DNA of 26,202 nt from JBFFXF01 sp041569895 (GCA_041569895.1 JBFFXF010000087.1:1-26202); one strand, 5' to 3'; counted from the stretch's first letter, positions 8,847 to 17,303 are shown. Translations and numbers: made by a program. Notes: generated by a model from the sequence alone, not told the origin.

Positions 8847-8901
8847 GGGCTTTCCGCGTGGCTTTCCGCGCGTTTCCTGCCGATCTTCCGGTATCAAGCG
8901 T

Positions 8902-8907
8902 TAGAAT
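8902..8907 (+). promoter_or_regulatory. -10-like box just before the XPB gene
   Basis: TAGAAT at 8902-8907 ends ten bases before the ATG at 8918. There is no ribosome-binding sequence between them and no good -35 at 17 bases. If real, the transcript would start within about four bases of the ATG and be effectively leaderless. Confidence 0.35.
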
Positions 8908-8917
8908 ACGTCGCACG

Positions 8918-10588
8918 ATGAGAACCGACAAGTACCCGATCATCATCCAGCAGGACAAGACCATCCTGCTCGACGTCCACCATCCGCGCTACGAGGAGGC
9001 TCGAGACGCGATCGCGCGTTTCAGCGAGCTCGAGCGGGCTCCGGAGCACATCCACACCTACCGCATCACGCCGATCTCGCTGTGGAACGCCGCCGCCCAG
9101 GGCCTCGGCGCCGACGACGTCAAGATCGACCTCGGGCGCTTCTCGCGCCACGGCATCCCCAAGAACCTGCTCGCGGACATCGACTCGTCGATCGATCGCT
9201 ACGGCAAGATCCGGCTCGAGCGCTCGCCGCGCGCCGACCGCCTCTTCCTGCGCTTCGAGGATCCGTATCTCGAGAGCGAGGTGGTCCACCTCGAGCCCTT
9301 CTCCCGCTGGATGCGGGCGCTCGACGAGCCCGGCCTGTACGCCATCCCGACCAGCGCGCGCGGGGAGCTCAAGTGGGAGCTGATCAAGCTCGGCTATCCG
9401 GTGGAGGACGTCGCGGGATACGCGGCGGGCGTCCCGCTGGAGATCTCGCTGCGACAGACGACGCTCGAGGGCAAGCGCTTCTCGCTCAGGGACTACCAGC
9501 GCGAGGCGGTGGAGATCTTCCACCGCTCCGGATCGGACGAGGGCGGGCACGGGGTGATCGTGCTCCCGTGCGGTGCCGGCAAGACCATCGTCGGCCTCGG
9601 CGTCATGGCGGCGGTCGGGGCGCGGACGCTCGTGGTCGCCACCGGCACCGTGGCGGTGCACCAGTGGATCCGCGAGATCCTCGACAAGACGAAGCTCGAG
9701 CCCGACCAGGTGGGGGAGTACACCGGCGACCGCAAGCAGATCCGCCCGATCACCGTCACCACCTATCAGGTGCTGACCCAGCGCAAGACCAAGGTCGATC
9801 CCTTCCAGCACCTCGAGGCGCTCGGCAAGGAGCCGTGGGGGCTGGTCATCTACGACGAGGTGCACCTGCTGCCCGCGCCGGTCTTCCGCTTCACGGCCGG
9901 AATCCAGAGCGTCCGCCGGCTCGGTCTGACGGCGACGCTCGTCCGCGAGGACCACCGCGAGGCCGACGTATTCGGCCTCGTCGGCCCGAAGAAGTTCGAC
10001 GTGCCGTGGAAGGTGCTCGAGAAGCGCGAGTTCATCGCCGAGGCGCAGTGCTTCGAGATCCGCACCGGCCTCGACGAGAGCGTTCGCGAGCGATACCACC
10101 TCGCGGAGCGGCGCGCGAAGTTTCGCATCGCCAGCGAGAACCCCGCCAAGATGGCGGTCCTCGAGTCGATCCTCGAGGAGCACGCCGCCGATCACATCCT
10201 GATCATCGGGCAGTACGTCGGCCAGCTTCGCCAGATCGCGCGAGACCTCGGCGTGCCGGTGATCAGCGGCGCGACGCCGTCGCACCGACGGGACCAGCTC
10301 TTCGAAGAGTTCCGCACCGGGCGCCAGCGCATCCTCGTCGTCTCGCGCGTCGCCAACTTCGCGATCGATCTCCCGCAGGCGAACGTCGGCATACAGGTCT
10401 CGGGAACGTTCGGGTCACGCCAGGAGGAGGCGCAGCGACTCGGGCGGCTGCTGCGCCCCAAGGACCGTGTCAGCGTCTTCTACACGCTCGTCAGTCGCGA
10501 TACCGTGGAGCAGGACTTCGCCCTGCTGCGCCAGCGTTTCCTGGCGGAGCAGGGGTACCGGTACCTGATCGAGGATCGCGACCCATGA
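8918..10588 (+). CDS. XPB/ERCC3-family DNA repair helicase
   Basis: This superfamily 2 helicase is of the XPB type, 556 residues, about the length of actinobacterial XPB. Residues 5-100 form the XPB N-terminal-like domain (Helicase_C_3-like: YPIIIQQDKTILLDV to HGIPKNLL). RecA domain 1 has Walker A LPCGAGKT (216-223), DEVH box (313-316), TAT (338-340) and the XPB-specific RED motif in LVRED (343-345). RecA domain 2 ends in QEEAQRLGRLLRPK, the arginine-finger motif VI. XPB proteins are 3'-5' helicases or translocases linked to nucleotide excision repair in eukaryotes and archaea; the bacterial role is less clear. The ATG at 8918 is chosen over a longer frame from 8819 because similarity begins at MRTDKYPI. 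Its stop overlaps the next start (ATGA). Confidence 0.95.
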   Translation: MRTDKYPIIIQQDKTILLDVHHPRYEEARDAIARFSELERAPEHIHTYRITPISLWNAAAQGLGADDVKIDLGRFSRHGIPKNLLADIDSSIDRYGKIRLERSPRADRLFLRFEDPYLESEVVHLEPFSRWMRALDEPGLYAIPTSARGELKWELIKLGYPVEDVAGYAAGVPLEISLRQTTLEGKRFSLRDYQREAVEIFHRSGSDEGGHGVIVLPCGAGKTIVGLGVMAAVGARTLVVATGTVAVHQWIREILDKTKLEPDQVGEYTGDRKQIRPITVTTYQVLTQRKTKVDPFQHLEALGKEPWGLVIYDEVHLLPAPVFRFTAGIQSVRRLGLTATLVREDHREADVFGLVGPKKFDVPWKVLEKREFIAEAQCFEIRTGLDESVRERYHLAERRAKFRIASENPAKMAVLESILEEHAADHILIIGQYVGQLRQIARDLGVPVISGATPSHRRDQLFEEFRTGRQRILVVSRVANFAIDLPQANVGIQVSGTFGSRQEEAQRLGRLLRPKDRVSVFYTLVSRDTVEQDFALLRQRFLAEQGYRYLIEDRDP

Positions 10589-12678
10589 CCGACCTGGACT
10601 TCGCGCGCCAGCTCTACGGACAGACGCTCGAGCACCACGCGGTCCATGGAGGGCTCGACGTCATCCTCGAGACGCTCGGGCTCGAGCCCGGTCGGGGCGA
10701 CGACGGCGAGACGATCGCGCGAATCATCGCCCGGGTGGAGGAGCCCGGGTTTCTCGCCGACCTCGTGTGCACCCGCACCGAGGGCGGCGTCGATCTGCTG
10801 CTCGCGCTGCTCGACGTGGGCGATCTGCACCCGCCCCGCTCGCTGGCGATCGGTCTTCACGGTGAGCAGCCCGCCGACATGGCGTCGCTCCTGGCGTTGC
10901 TCAACCAGATCGGCTTCGTCTACGTCAAGGGGTACAGCGATCACGATTTTCTGATGATCCAGCCGCTGGCGCGGCTCCTGCTCGCCGACGCGCTGGCGGA
11001 GTTTCGGGGACGACGCGCAGAGCCCCCGGGAAACGAGGAGCCGCCGCCGGTGCAGCAGCTCATCGCGCTCTGTCTCAATTTCATCCGATCGCGCACGCTG
11101 CGCGTCACCGCGCGGGGCGAGCTGCACCGGGGTGACCGCAAGAAGGCTCGCGAGCTCCTGGAGCCGTTCAACGGCCATTCACCCGGGTGCGTGATCGAAC
11201 TCGGCGTGTCGCTCCTCGAGAAGCTCGGCTGCGTGAAGATCGTCGACGGTCTGGTGCGCGTCGTCCCCGCGCGCGCCCGCCGCGTCTTCGACGGCAAAGG
11301 CGACATCAACACGTGGATCCTCTCCGAGGATCGGTGGGATCTGCCGCTGGCGCTCTATCTCCTCGATCTGCTTCACGGGCGCGACACCGAGGGTGCCCCG
11401 TGGACGCCGCTGTCGCACCTGGTGACCCGCGGCGAGCTCTTCCTGCGCGCGTCGGAGCAGGGGCGCCGGGACGGGATCGAGCGGCGCATCCTCGCCAAGC
11501 TGATGGAGCTCGACATGCTCTCGCTGGTGAGGGCATCCACCGGCGAGCCGCCGCTCGTCAACTACCGCCTCGCGGCTGCCGGACGGCGTCTGCTCGACGG
11601 CCTCCGCGGCGCGCCGAGAAACGGGGACACGCCGGTTCCCCCGTCGGCGCGGTCCCGGCCGCAATCGACTCGCGTCGCCATCTTCCAGCCGAGCCTCGAC
11701 GTGCTCGTTCCCCTCGACGCGCCGGCGCGGGTGCACTGGCGCGTCGGCTCCGTGGCCGTGCTCGAATCGGTCGACTCGATGTGTCGCTACCGGCTCGAGA
11801 AGGAGCACGCGCAGTGCGTCTTCGCGCGCGAGGGTCGGCAGGACGACGTCGACGGCTGGGTCGAGTCGATCGTCGAGTGCAGCCAGCACGGCGTTCCCGA
11901 GAACCTGCTTCGCACGCTGCAGTCGTGGCTCGGTGGCCAGGGGAGCGTGTCGGTCCTCGACGGCACCATCATCGTCCTCGACGCCGCCGCCACAGACGCC
12001 GGCCGGGCGGCGCTCTCCGACGCGGCGCGGAAGCTCAAGGCCCGCCAGCTCGCGCCGGGCGTCTACCTGGTCAAGGAGTCGTCGAGGCGATCGCGCACGA
12101 TTTCCGTGCTCGAGAGCAGCGGCCTGCGCGTCGACTGCGGGCTGCCGCCGGTCGCGAAAGCTGGCGTTCAGGGTGCTGGCGTCGAGAGTGCTCGCGTCGA
12201 AAGCGACGGCGTCGAGACCATCCCCGATGCGGGAGACGCGTCGATCGAGCGCCTGCGCGAGCAGCTCGACGAGGTCGTCGACGTGGTGCGTGAGTTCGAC
12301 GAGGCGATGCGCGTCCTCGACGAATTCGGCCCCGTCTCGTTCGGCGAGGTGAGCTTCGAGGAGCGCCCCCACGAGGATGGCGCGGGCTCTCTCGACGACC
12401 GGGAGCCGATCGAGGAGAGAGCACCCTGGATCACCTCGAACGGCGACTCCCGAACCGGCATCACCACCTTCCTCCACCTCGCGGTCCGACGCGGCCTGCC
12501 GATCGAGCTCGTTCTCGACCGCGACGCCCACACCTGGCCGCTGATCCCGGAATCGATCCTGAAACGCGGCTCGCGCGTGTACGTCACCGGCTACTGCCCG
12601 GAGACGGAGGAGCTGCGGGCGTTTCCGGTTGATGAGATCGTGCGGGTGCGGTGCATATCATCGGCGGATCCGCGTTAA
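10585..12678 (+). CDS. XPB-associated protein with Helicase_C_3 and WYL-like domains
   Basis: This 697-residue protein begins at an ATG overlapping the helicase stop by four bases, implying coupled translation. Residues 1-350 are helical, with winged-helix-like stretches (for example VIELGVSLLEKLGCVKIVDGLV, 203-224). Residues 363-466 match the XPB N-terminal-like (Helicase_C_3) domain: AIFQPSLDVLVPLDAP, RYRLEKEH and SQHGVPENLLRTLQSWL, echoing SRHGIPKNLL in the neighbouring helicase. About 520-550 is a low-complexity linker encoded by a tandem repeat, then an acidic coiled stretch. The C-terminus (about 605-690, PIELVLDRDAHTWPLIP to LRAFPVDEIVRVRC) looks like a WYL-type fold. No nuclease or helicase motor motif is visible. 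Large Helicase_C_3 proteins are also found beside XPB in actinobacteria (Rv0862c beside Rv0861c). It is probably a partner or DNA-binding adaptor of XPB. Confidence 0.85.
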   Translation: MTDLDFARQLYGQTLEHHAVHGGLDVILETLGLEPGRGDDGETIARIIARVEEPGFLADLVCTRTEGGVDLLLALLDVGDLHPPRSLAIGLHGEQPADMASLLALLNQIGFVYVKGYSDHDFLMIQPLARLLLADALAEFRGRRAEPPGNEEPPPVQQLIALCLNFIRSRTLRVTARGELHRGDRKKARELLEPFNGHSPGCVIELGVSLLEKLGCVKIVDGLVRVVPARARRVFDGKGDINTWILSEDRWDLPLALYLLDLLHGRDTEGAPWTPLSHLVTRGELFLRASEQGRRDGIERRILAKLMELDMLSLVRASTGEPPLVNYRLAAAGRRLLDGLRGAPRNGDTPVPPSARSRPQSTRVAIFQPSLDVLVPLDAPARVHWRVGSVAVLESVDSMCRYRLEKEHAQCVFAREGRQDDVDGWVESIVECSQHGVPENLLRTLQSWLGGQGSVSVLDGTIIVLDAAATDAGRAALSDAARKLKARQLAPGVYLVKESSRRSRTISVLESSGLRVDCGLPPVAKAGVQGAGVESARVESDGVETIPDAGDASIERLREQLDEVVDVVREFDEAMRVLDEFGPVSFGEVSFEERPHEDGAGSLDDREPIEERAPWITSNGDSRTGITTFLHLAVRRGLPIELVLDRDAHTWPLIPESILKRGSRVYVTGYCPETEELRAFPVDEIVRVRCISSADPR
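12160..12219. repeat. 4 x 15-bp degenerate in-frame tandem array
   Basis: Four 15-base units of the GCTGGCGTCGAGAGT type run through 12160-12219 and encode GVQGA, GVESA, RVESD and GVETI in the linker between the Helicase_C_3-like and WYL-like domains. The units have diverged from one another. Confidence 0.7.
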
Positions 12679-12688
12679 CCACTGTCCC

Positions 12689-12830
12689 CATCCTCGTCCT
12701 CGTGCTCGTCCTCGTCCTCGAGCAACCACGGGGACGGACTCGGAGACAGAGACAGAGGACCGAGTCCGATGTCCGACACCGATTCGGACTCCGATACCGA
12801 CTCCGATACCGATTCCGACACCGATGTCCG
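12689..12830. repeat. composite dispersed repeat element, locus 2
   Basis: The gap between the convergent XPB-partner and FKBP genes is filled by three blocks on the + strand: (TCGTCC)n at 12689-12721, a GAGACAGAGACAGAG block at 12741-12764, and CCGAYN hexamers at 12766-12830 that abut the FKBP stop. Block order and the junction sequence AGGACCGAGTCCGATG match locus 3 (17089-17230) in inverted orientation. A short + strand frame here reading (SDTD)n is judged spurious. Confidence 0.85.
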
Positions 12831-12831
12831 C

Positions 12832-13236
12832 TCACCTCACCTCCAGCAACTCCACATCGAATACCAGGGTTGCGTTTGGCGGGATGACGCCGCCGGCGCC
12901 GCGCGCGCCGTAGCCGAGGTCCGGTGGGACGATCAACTTTCGCTTGCCGCCGACTTTCATGCTCGCGACGCCCTCGTCCCAGCCGCGGATGACCTGGCCC
13001 TTGCCGACGCGGAATGAGAACGGCTGGCCGCGATCGACGGAGCTGTCGAACTTCTGGCCGTCGAGAAGCCAGCCGGTGTAGTGGACGACCGCGGTCGAGC
13101 CGGAGGACGGTGATTCGCCCTCGCCCTCGGTGAGCTCGACGTACTTCAGCCCCGACGGGGTCTCGACGGCGTTCTCGTACTGTTCCTCTGACACGGGCGG
13201 CTTCCTCCGAAAAAAGAGTCTTTTGAACCAGGACAT
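12832..13236 (-). CDS. FKBP-type peptidyl-prolyl cis-trans isomerase
   Basis: This is a single FKBP domain of 134 residues that accelerates proline isomerisation. The core pattern is complete: VVHYTGWLLDGQKFDSS (51-67), GQVIRGWDEGV (80-90) and LGYGARGAGGVIPPNATLVFDVELLEV (107-133), with the active-site Tyr53, Asp64, Trp86 and Tyr109 all present. The N-terminus MSWFKRLFFRRK is short, basic and aromatic; it is not a cleavable signal, so the enzyme is probably cytoplasmic, perhaps membrane-associated. The ATG at 13234-13236 is preferred; a GTG 33 bases upstream is possible. Neither has a Shine-Dalgarno sequence, and a TATCAT lies six bases before the ATG. It is divergent from polA with a 64-base gap. 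Confidence 0.93.
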   Translation of the reverse strand: MSWFKRLFFRRKPPVSEEQYENAVETPSGLKYVELTEGEGESPSSGSTAVVHYTGWLLDGQKFDSSVDRGQPFSFRVGKGQVIRGWDEGVASMKVGGKRKLIVPPDLGYGARGAGGVIPPNATLVFDVELLEVR

Positions 13237-13242
13237 TGGCGC

Positions 13243-13248
13243 ATGATA
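13243..13248 (-). promoter_or_regulatory. -10-like box just before the FKBP gene
   Basis: TATCAT on the minus strand ends six bases before the ATG at 13236. Transcription would begin at or next to the start codon, so the mRNA may be leaderless. The -35 region (CTGTGA at 17 bases) is poor. Confidence 0.35.
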
Positions 13249-13300
13249 GCATCCCGCCCCCGAATTCACAGCGGGGGCGCTCGGTCCCCGCGGAGAGCCG

Positions 13301-16033
13301 ATGAAGACCTTCTACCTCGTCGACGGTCACGCGCAGATCTTCCGCTGCTACTATGCGCCGTTCGGGGCGCTCAGCTCACCCTCCGGCGAGCCCACCAAGG
13401 CGACGTTTCTCTTCACGCAGATGATGATCAACTTTCTGCTCAACGAGAAACCGGACTTCATCGCCGTGGCGCTCGACTTCGACGACGAGACCACCGAGCG
13501 CAAGGCCTTCTACCCCGAATACAAGGCGAATCGCGACGCGGCTCCGGATGACCTGCACCCGCAGGTGGAGCGCATCTGCGAGATCCTCCAGCTGATGGAG
13601 ATCCCGATCTTCTCGATCCAGGGTCAAGAGGCCGACGACGTGATCGCGACGATCGCCGCGCGACTCGCCGACGAGGACGTGCAGGTCCGGGTCATCAGCA
13701 AGGACAAGGACCTGCACCAGATTCTCAGCGATCGCGTCGTCATGTGGGACCACTCGGGCAGCGGGCTCGTCCTCGATCCGCGGATCCTCGAGGAGAAGAT
13801 GGGCTACACGCCGGGGCAGGCGGTCGAGATCCAGACGCTCACCGGTGATTCGATCGACAACGTTCCCGGCGTTCCGGGGATCGGTCCGAAGAAGGCGGCG
13901 GGCCTGCTCCAGAAGTATGGCACGATCGAGGGCGTTCTCGCCAACGCGGACGCGCTGACTCCGAAGATGCGCGAGAACATCCTCGCCAGCAAGGAGGGGT
14001 TCGACCTGACGCGCTCGCTGGTGACGCTGAAGCGCGACGTCGAGCTCGACTTCGATCTCGAGGAATGCCGGGCGAAGCCGGTGCCGCTCGAGCGGCTGCG
14101 TCCGCTCTTCCAGGACCTCGGCCTGCGGCGGCTTCTCGAGACGCTCGAGAAGGCGAGCTCCCAGCCGACCGTCGCCGCGAGCGCGTCGCCCGGCGCCGCG
14201 GCGCAGAGCTCCTCGCTGTCGCGGGCGGTCGAGGGACAGTACCGGCTCGTCAACACGCCCGATGCGTTCGGCGAGCTGATGGGCGCGCTTGGCGACGTCA
14301 AGCGCTTCGCGATCGACACCGAGACGACGTCGCTCCACGCCATCGACTCGCTGCTCGTGGGGCTGTCGTTCTCGTGGAAGGCGGGCCAGGGGTGCTACGT
14401 CGCGCTGCGCTCGTCGTGGGGCGAGACACTCGACGTCGATTCGACGCTCGCGGCGTTGAAACCGATCCTCGAGGACCCCGGGATCGAGAAGTGTGGCCAG
14501 AACATCAAGTTCGATCACGTCGTGCTCCGCAACGCCGGGATCTTCATGCGCGGTGTCGTCTTCGACGCCATGGTCGCCTCCTACCTGCTGATGCCGGAGA
14601 GACGCAGCCACGGCATGGACGCCCTGGCGCGCGACCTCCTCGGTCACGAGACCATCCCGATCACGTCGCTGATCGGCAAGGGGAAGGAGCAGATCTCGAT
14701 GATGGAGGTCGACCTCGAGCGCCTGGCGCAGTACGCCGGGGAGGACGCCGACATCACGTGGCGACTGCAGGAGGAGCTCGCGCCGCGAATCGCCGAATCG
14801 CCGGTGAGGGATCTCTTCGAGCAGGTCGAGATGCCGCTCGTCGAGGTGCTCGCCGACCTCGAGTTCAACGGCGTGGCGCTCGACCGCGACGTGCTCGGCG
14901 CGATCCAGAAGGACTTCCGCCAGCGCCTCGCCGAGCTGCGGGACCAGATCCACCGGGAGGCCGGACACGAGTTCAACATCGACTCGCCGAGGCAGCTCGC
15001 GGAGGTGCTCTTCGACGAGCTCGGACTGCGCGTCGTCAAGAAGACGAAGACCTCGCGCAGCACGGACGCCAGCGTGCTCCAGACGCTCGCCATCGAGACC
15101 GCGAGCCCGCTTCCGGGCCTCGTCCTCGAGTACCGGGAGCTCGCCAAGCTGCTGGGGACGTACGTCGAGCCGCTTCCCGGGATGATCTCCCCGCGCACCG
15201 GACGCCTGCACGCGAGCTTCCACCAGACCGTCGCGGCGACCGGTCGACTGAGCTCGTCCGACCCGAACCTCCAGAACATCCCGATCCGCACCGAGCAGGG
15301 CCGCGAGATCCGCCGCGCCTTCGTTCCCGGCTCGCCCGACAACGTGCTCCTCACCGCCGACTACTCGCAGATCGAGCTCCGCATACTCGCGCACCTCTCG
15401 CAGGACCCGGCGCTGATCGAGGCGTTTCGCGCCGACCAGGACATCCACACGTTCGTGGCCGCGCAGATCGCCGGCGTGCCGGCCGCCGAGGTGACGCGCG
15501 AGATGCGCACCAGGGCGAAGGCGGTCAACTTCGGCATCATCTACGGTCAGGGACCGCTGGGGCTGGCGCGCAGTCTCCGCATCGGCCGTGGGGAGGCCGC
15601 GGCGTTCATCCGCGACTACAAGAAGCGGTACCCCGGAATCCCGCGCTTCATGGAGCAGTGCATCCGCGAGGCGCAGGAGCGGGGCGGCGTGACGACGATG
15701 CTGGGGCGTTTCCGGCCGATTCCCGAGATCCACTCGAGCGGCCGGGCGGTGCAGGCCCAGGGCGAGCGCCTGGCGATCAACACGGTCGTCCAGGGGAGCG
15801 CCGCCGACATGATCAAGCAGGCGATGGTCCGCATCCACCGCCGCGTGCGCGACGGTGCGATCGATCTGCGGATGCTGATCCAGGTGCACGACGAGCTCGT
15901 CTTCGAGACGCCGCGCGCGCTCGTCGAGGAGCACGCGCACCTCGTGCGCGAGGAGATGGCGGGGGCCCTGCCGCTCGACGTGCCGGTCGTCGTCGACGTC
16001 GCGTGGGGGGAGAACTGGCTCGAGGGAAAGTGA
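13301..16033 (+). CDS. polA: DNA polymerase I
   Basis: PolA fills gaps and removes RNA primers during replication and repair. The 910-residue protein has the full three-part layout. Residues 1-285 are the 5'-3' nuclease (YLVDGHAQIFR, GQEADD, SKDKDLHQ and GDSIDNVPGVPGIGPK). Residues about 330-500 are the 3'-5' exonuclease with all three motifs: DTE (Asp339, Glu341), QNIKFDH and YAGEDAD, so proofreading should be active, unlike in many PolA enzymes. Residues about 510-910 are the polymerase, with motif A ADYSQIELRIL (Asp687), the O-helix RTRAKAVNFGIIYG and motif C VHDE (863-865). GGAGAG precedes the ATG. A phosphoesterase gene follows after 34 bases and may be cotranscribed. Confidence 0.97.
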   Translation: MKTFYLVDGHAQIFRCYYAPFGALSSPSGEPTKATFLFTQMMINFLLNEKPDFIAVALDFDDETTERKAFYPEYKANRDAAPDDLHPQVERICEILQLMEIPIFSIQGQEADDVIATIAARLADEDVQVRVISKDKDLHQILSDRVVMWDHSGSGLVLDPRILEEKMGYTPGQAVEIQTLTGDSIDNVPGVPGIGPKKAAGLLQKYGTIEGVLANADALTPKMRENILASKEGFDLTRSLVTLKRDVELDFDLEECRAKPVPLERLRPLFQDLGLRRLLETLEKASSQPTVAASASPGAAAQSSSLSRAVEGQYRLVNTPDAFGELMGALGDVKRFAIDTETTSLHAIDSLLVGLSFSWKAGQGCYVALRSSWGETLDVDSTLAALKPILEDPGIEKCGQNIKFDHVVLRNAGIFMRGVVFDAMVASYLLMPERRSHGMDALARDLLGHETIPITSLIGKGKEQISMMEVDLERLAQYAGEDADITWRLQEELAPRIAESPVRDLFEQVEMPLVEVLADLEFNGVALDRDVLGAIQKDFRQRLAELRDQIHREAGHEFNIDSPRQLAEVLFDELGLRVVKKTKTSRSTDASVLQTLAIETASPLPGLVLEYRELAKLLGTYVEPLPGMISPRTGRLHASFHQTVAATGRLSSSDPNLQNIPIRTEQGREIRRAFVPGSPDNVLLTADYSQIELRILAHLSQDPALIEAFRADQDIHTFVAAQIAGVPAAEVTREMRTRAKAVNFGIIYGQGPLGLARSLRIGRGEAAAFIRDYKKRYPGIPRFMEQCIREAQERGGVTTMLGRFRPIPEIHSSGRAVQAQGERLAINTVVQGSAADMIKQAMVRIHRRVRDGAIDLRMLIQVHDELVFETPRALVEEHAHLVREEMAGALPLDVPVVVDVAWGENWLEGK

Positions 16034-16067
16034 AGCCTCCCGGGTGACGCGCCGGGGCCGGGCGAGC

Positions 16068-17006
16068 ATGGCGACGAGGATCGCGCACTTCACCGACGTT
16101 CACGTCACCGAGGCGCCCGGGCGCGTGCCGCTCGCGGCGCTCCTCTCGAAGCGCATCGCGGGGTGGTTGAACCTCAGATTCCTGGGCCGCTTCGCCGCGC
16201 TCGCGGGGGTGATGCCGGTGGTGCGCGCCTTCCTCCGCGATCTCGAGGAGGTGCGGCCGGACCACATCGTCTTCACCGGAGACGTGACGGGCCTCTCGTT
16301 GCCGTCCGAGTACGAGGCGGCGCGCGCGGCGTTCGAGCCGTTGCTTCGCGACGAGCGCGTCGTCGGCATTCCGGGCAACCACGACGTCTACGTGCACGCC
16401 GCGCAGCGTGACCGCTACTTCGAACGCTGGTTCGGCGACTGGATCCGCACGGACCTCGCCCCCGACGACTTCCCGCAGGACCTCCGCGGCGCCTACCCGT
16501 TCCCCCTGGTCCGTCTCCTCGGCGACGACGGCGTGCTCTTCTGCCTGCGCGACGCGCGTCCGGTCCCGCTCCACGACTCCTCCGGCCACGTCGATCCGCG
16601 CCAGCTGAGCGCCCTCGATCACCTGCTCGAGCGCCCGGACCTCGCGGGCCGCGTGAGGATCCTCGCGCTCCACTACGGCCTCCTCCGCGCCGACGGCTCG
16701 CCGGACACGTACTTCCACCGACTGCGAAACGCCACCGAGGTCCTGTCGCTCGCCGCCAGCGCCGACATCGCGCTCGTCATCCACGGACACCTGCACCGGC
16801 GCTTCGTGCACCCGCGCGACAGCGTCGCCCCCTTCGCCATCGCCAACCCGGGCGCCCTGGCGCTCGAGAAACCCGGTTACGACCGCGCGTATCACGTCTA
16901 CACCATCGAGGACGGCCGCATCGCGCTCGAGGCCCGCCGTTACGATGCGAAGGCGGGAGCGTTCGCGGCGTGGCCGGAGGCGGAGGGGGGTGGGGTGATC
17001 GGGTGA
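16068..17006 (+). CDS. calcineurin-like metallophosphoesterase
   Basis: A binuclear-metal phosphoesterase of 312 residues. All metal-binding motifs are present in order: DxH (Asp10, His12 in HFTDVHVTE), GD (Asp72 in FTGDVTGL), GNHD (103-106 in IPGNHDVY), a lone His in LALHYGLL and GHxH in VIHGHLHRRF. The architecture resembles the cAMP-phosphodiesterase/Icc-like branch, but the substrate cannot be read from sequence. No signal peptide is seen, so it is probably cytoplasmic. The ATG at 16068 is preferred; a GTG at 16044 adds eight residues. It follows polA by 34 bases in the same direction, suggesting read-through from polA, and ends before a long repeat-filled spacer. Confidence 0.9.
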   Translation: MATRIAHFTDVHVTEAPGRVPLAALLSKRIAGWLNLRFLGRFAALAGVMPVVRAFLRDLEEVRPDHIVFTGDVTGLSLPSEYEAARAAFEPLLRDERVVGIPGNHDVYVHAAQRDRYFERWFGDWIRTDLAPDDFPQDLRGAYPFPLVRLLGDDGVLFCLRDARPVPLHDSSGHVDPRQLSALDHLLERPDLAGRVRILALHYGLLRADGSPDTYFHRLRNATEVLSLAASADIALVIHGHLHRRFVHPRDSVAPFAIANPGALALEKPGYDRAYHVYTIEDGRIALEARRYDAKAGAFAAWPEAEGGGVIG

Positions 17007-17088
17007 GGAGCTGGAAGACGGGAACGCAGATTACGCAGATTGACGCAACGGTCGACTCGAGTGAACTCATCGGATCTCTGACCGCGGC

Positions 17089-17230
17089 ATCGGAGTCGGG
17101 TCTCGGAGTCGGAGTCGGAGTCGGTATCGGTATCGGGTCTCGGATTCGGCCATCGGAATCGGTCCTCCGTCTCTGATCTCTGACTCTGTCTCTGCCTCGA
17201 GTCGTCGAGGACGAGGACGAGGACGAGTTC
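17089..17230. repeat. composite dispersed repeat element, locus 3
   Basis: The 297-base gap before the sulfatase gene contains three ordered blocks on the + strand: CGGAGT/CGGTAT hexamers (17089-17162), a GTCTCTGATCTCTGACTCTG-type block (about 17161-17199) and (GAGGAC)n (17203-17230). This is the reverse complement of the block order at locus 2, with a shared non-repetitive junction. The part from 17007 to 17088 shows nothing recognisable. Confidence 0.85.
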
Positions 17231-17263
17231 GGGCCGGACCTGGGACCGGGGGCGGGACCGGGC
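17231..17263. repeat. GGGACC-type GC hexamer tract
   Basis: A run of GGACCTGGGACCGGGGGCGG-type hexamers occupies the place where the sulfatase promoter's -35 would be. Related (CCCGGA/CCCGGT) tracts lie at 19028-19056 and 25153-25175. Confidence 0.6.
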
Positions 17264-17264
17264 G

Positions 17265-17270
17265 TATAAT
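17265..17270 (+). promoter_or_regulatory. -10 element of the sulfatase promoter
   Basis: A perfect TATAAT in GCGTATAATGACC ends 33 bases before the sulfatase ATG. The -35 position holds GGGACC, unlike TTGACA, so the promoter may need an activator or use a different recognition pattern upstream. Confidence 0.5.
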
Positions 17271-17303
17271 GACCCCCCGCGTCTCCCCCGAAACGAGGAT
17301 GCC

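Noticed and set aside
9082..10584. Extension of the XPB-partner frame back through the helicase gene
   Set aside because: This part is out of frame with the helicase and gives an Arg/Gly/Pro-rich product; the partner starts at the ATG overlapping the helicase stop.
12689..12830. Possible CRISPR array
   Set aside because: Units are six bases long and contiguous, with no unique spacers and no cas genes nearby.
12769..13017. Short protein with Ser-Asp repeats resembling Sdr surface proteins
   Set aside because: The SDTD repeats come from the intergenic hexamer element and the frame then runs antisense through FKBP; no signal peptide or ribosome site.
13376..16093. Minus-strand open frame of 905 codons opposite polA
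   Set aside because: Same antisense effect; polA on the + strand has complete motifs in all three domains.
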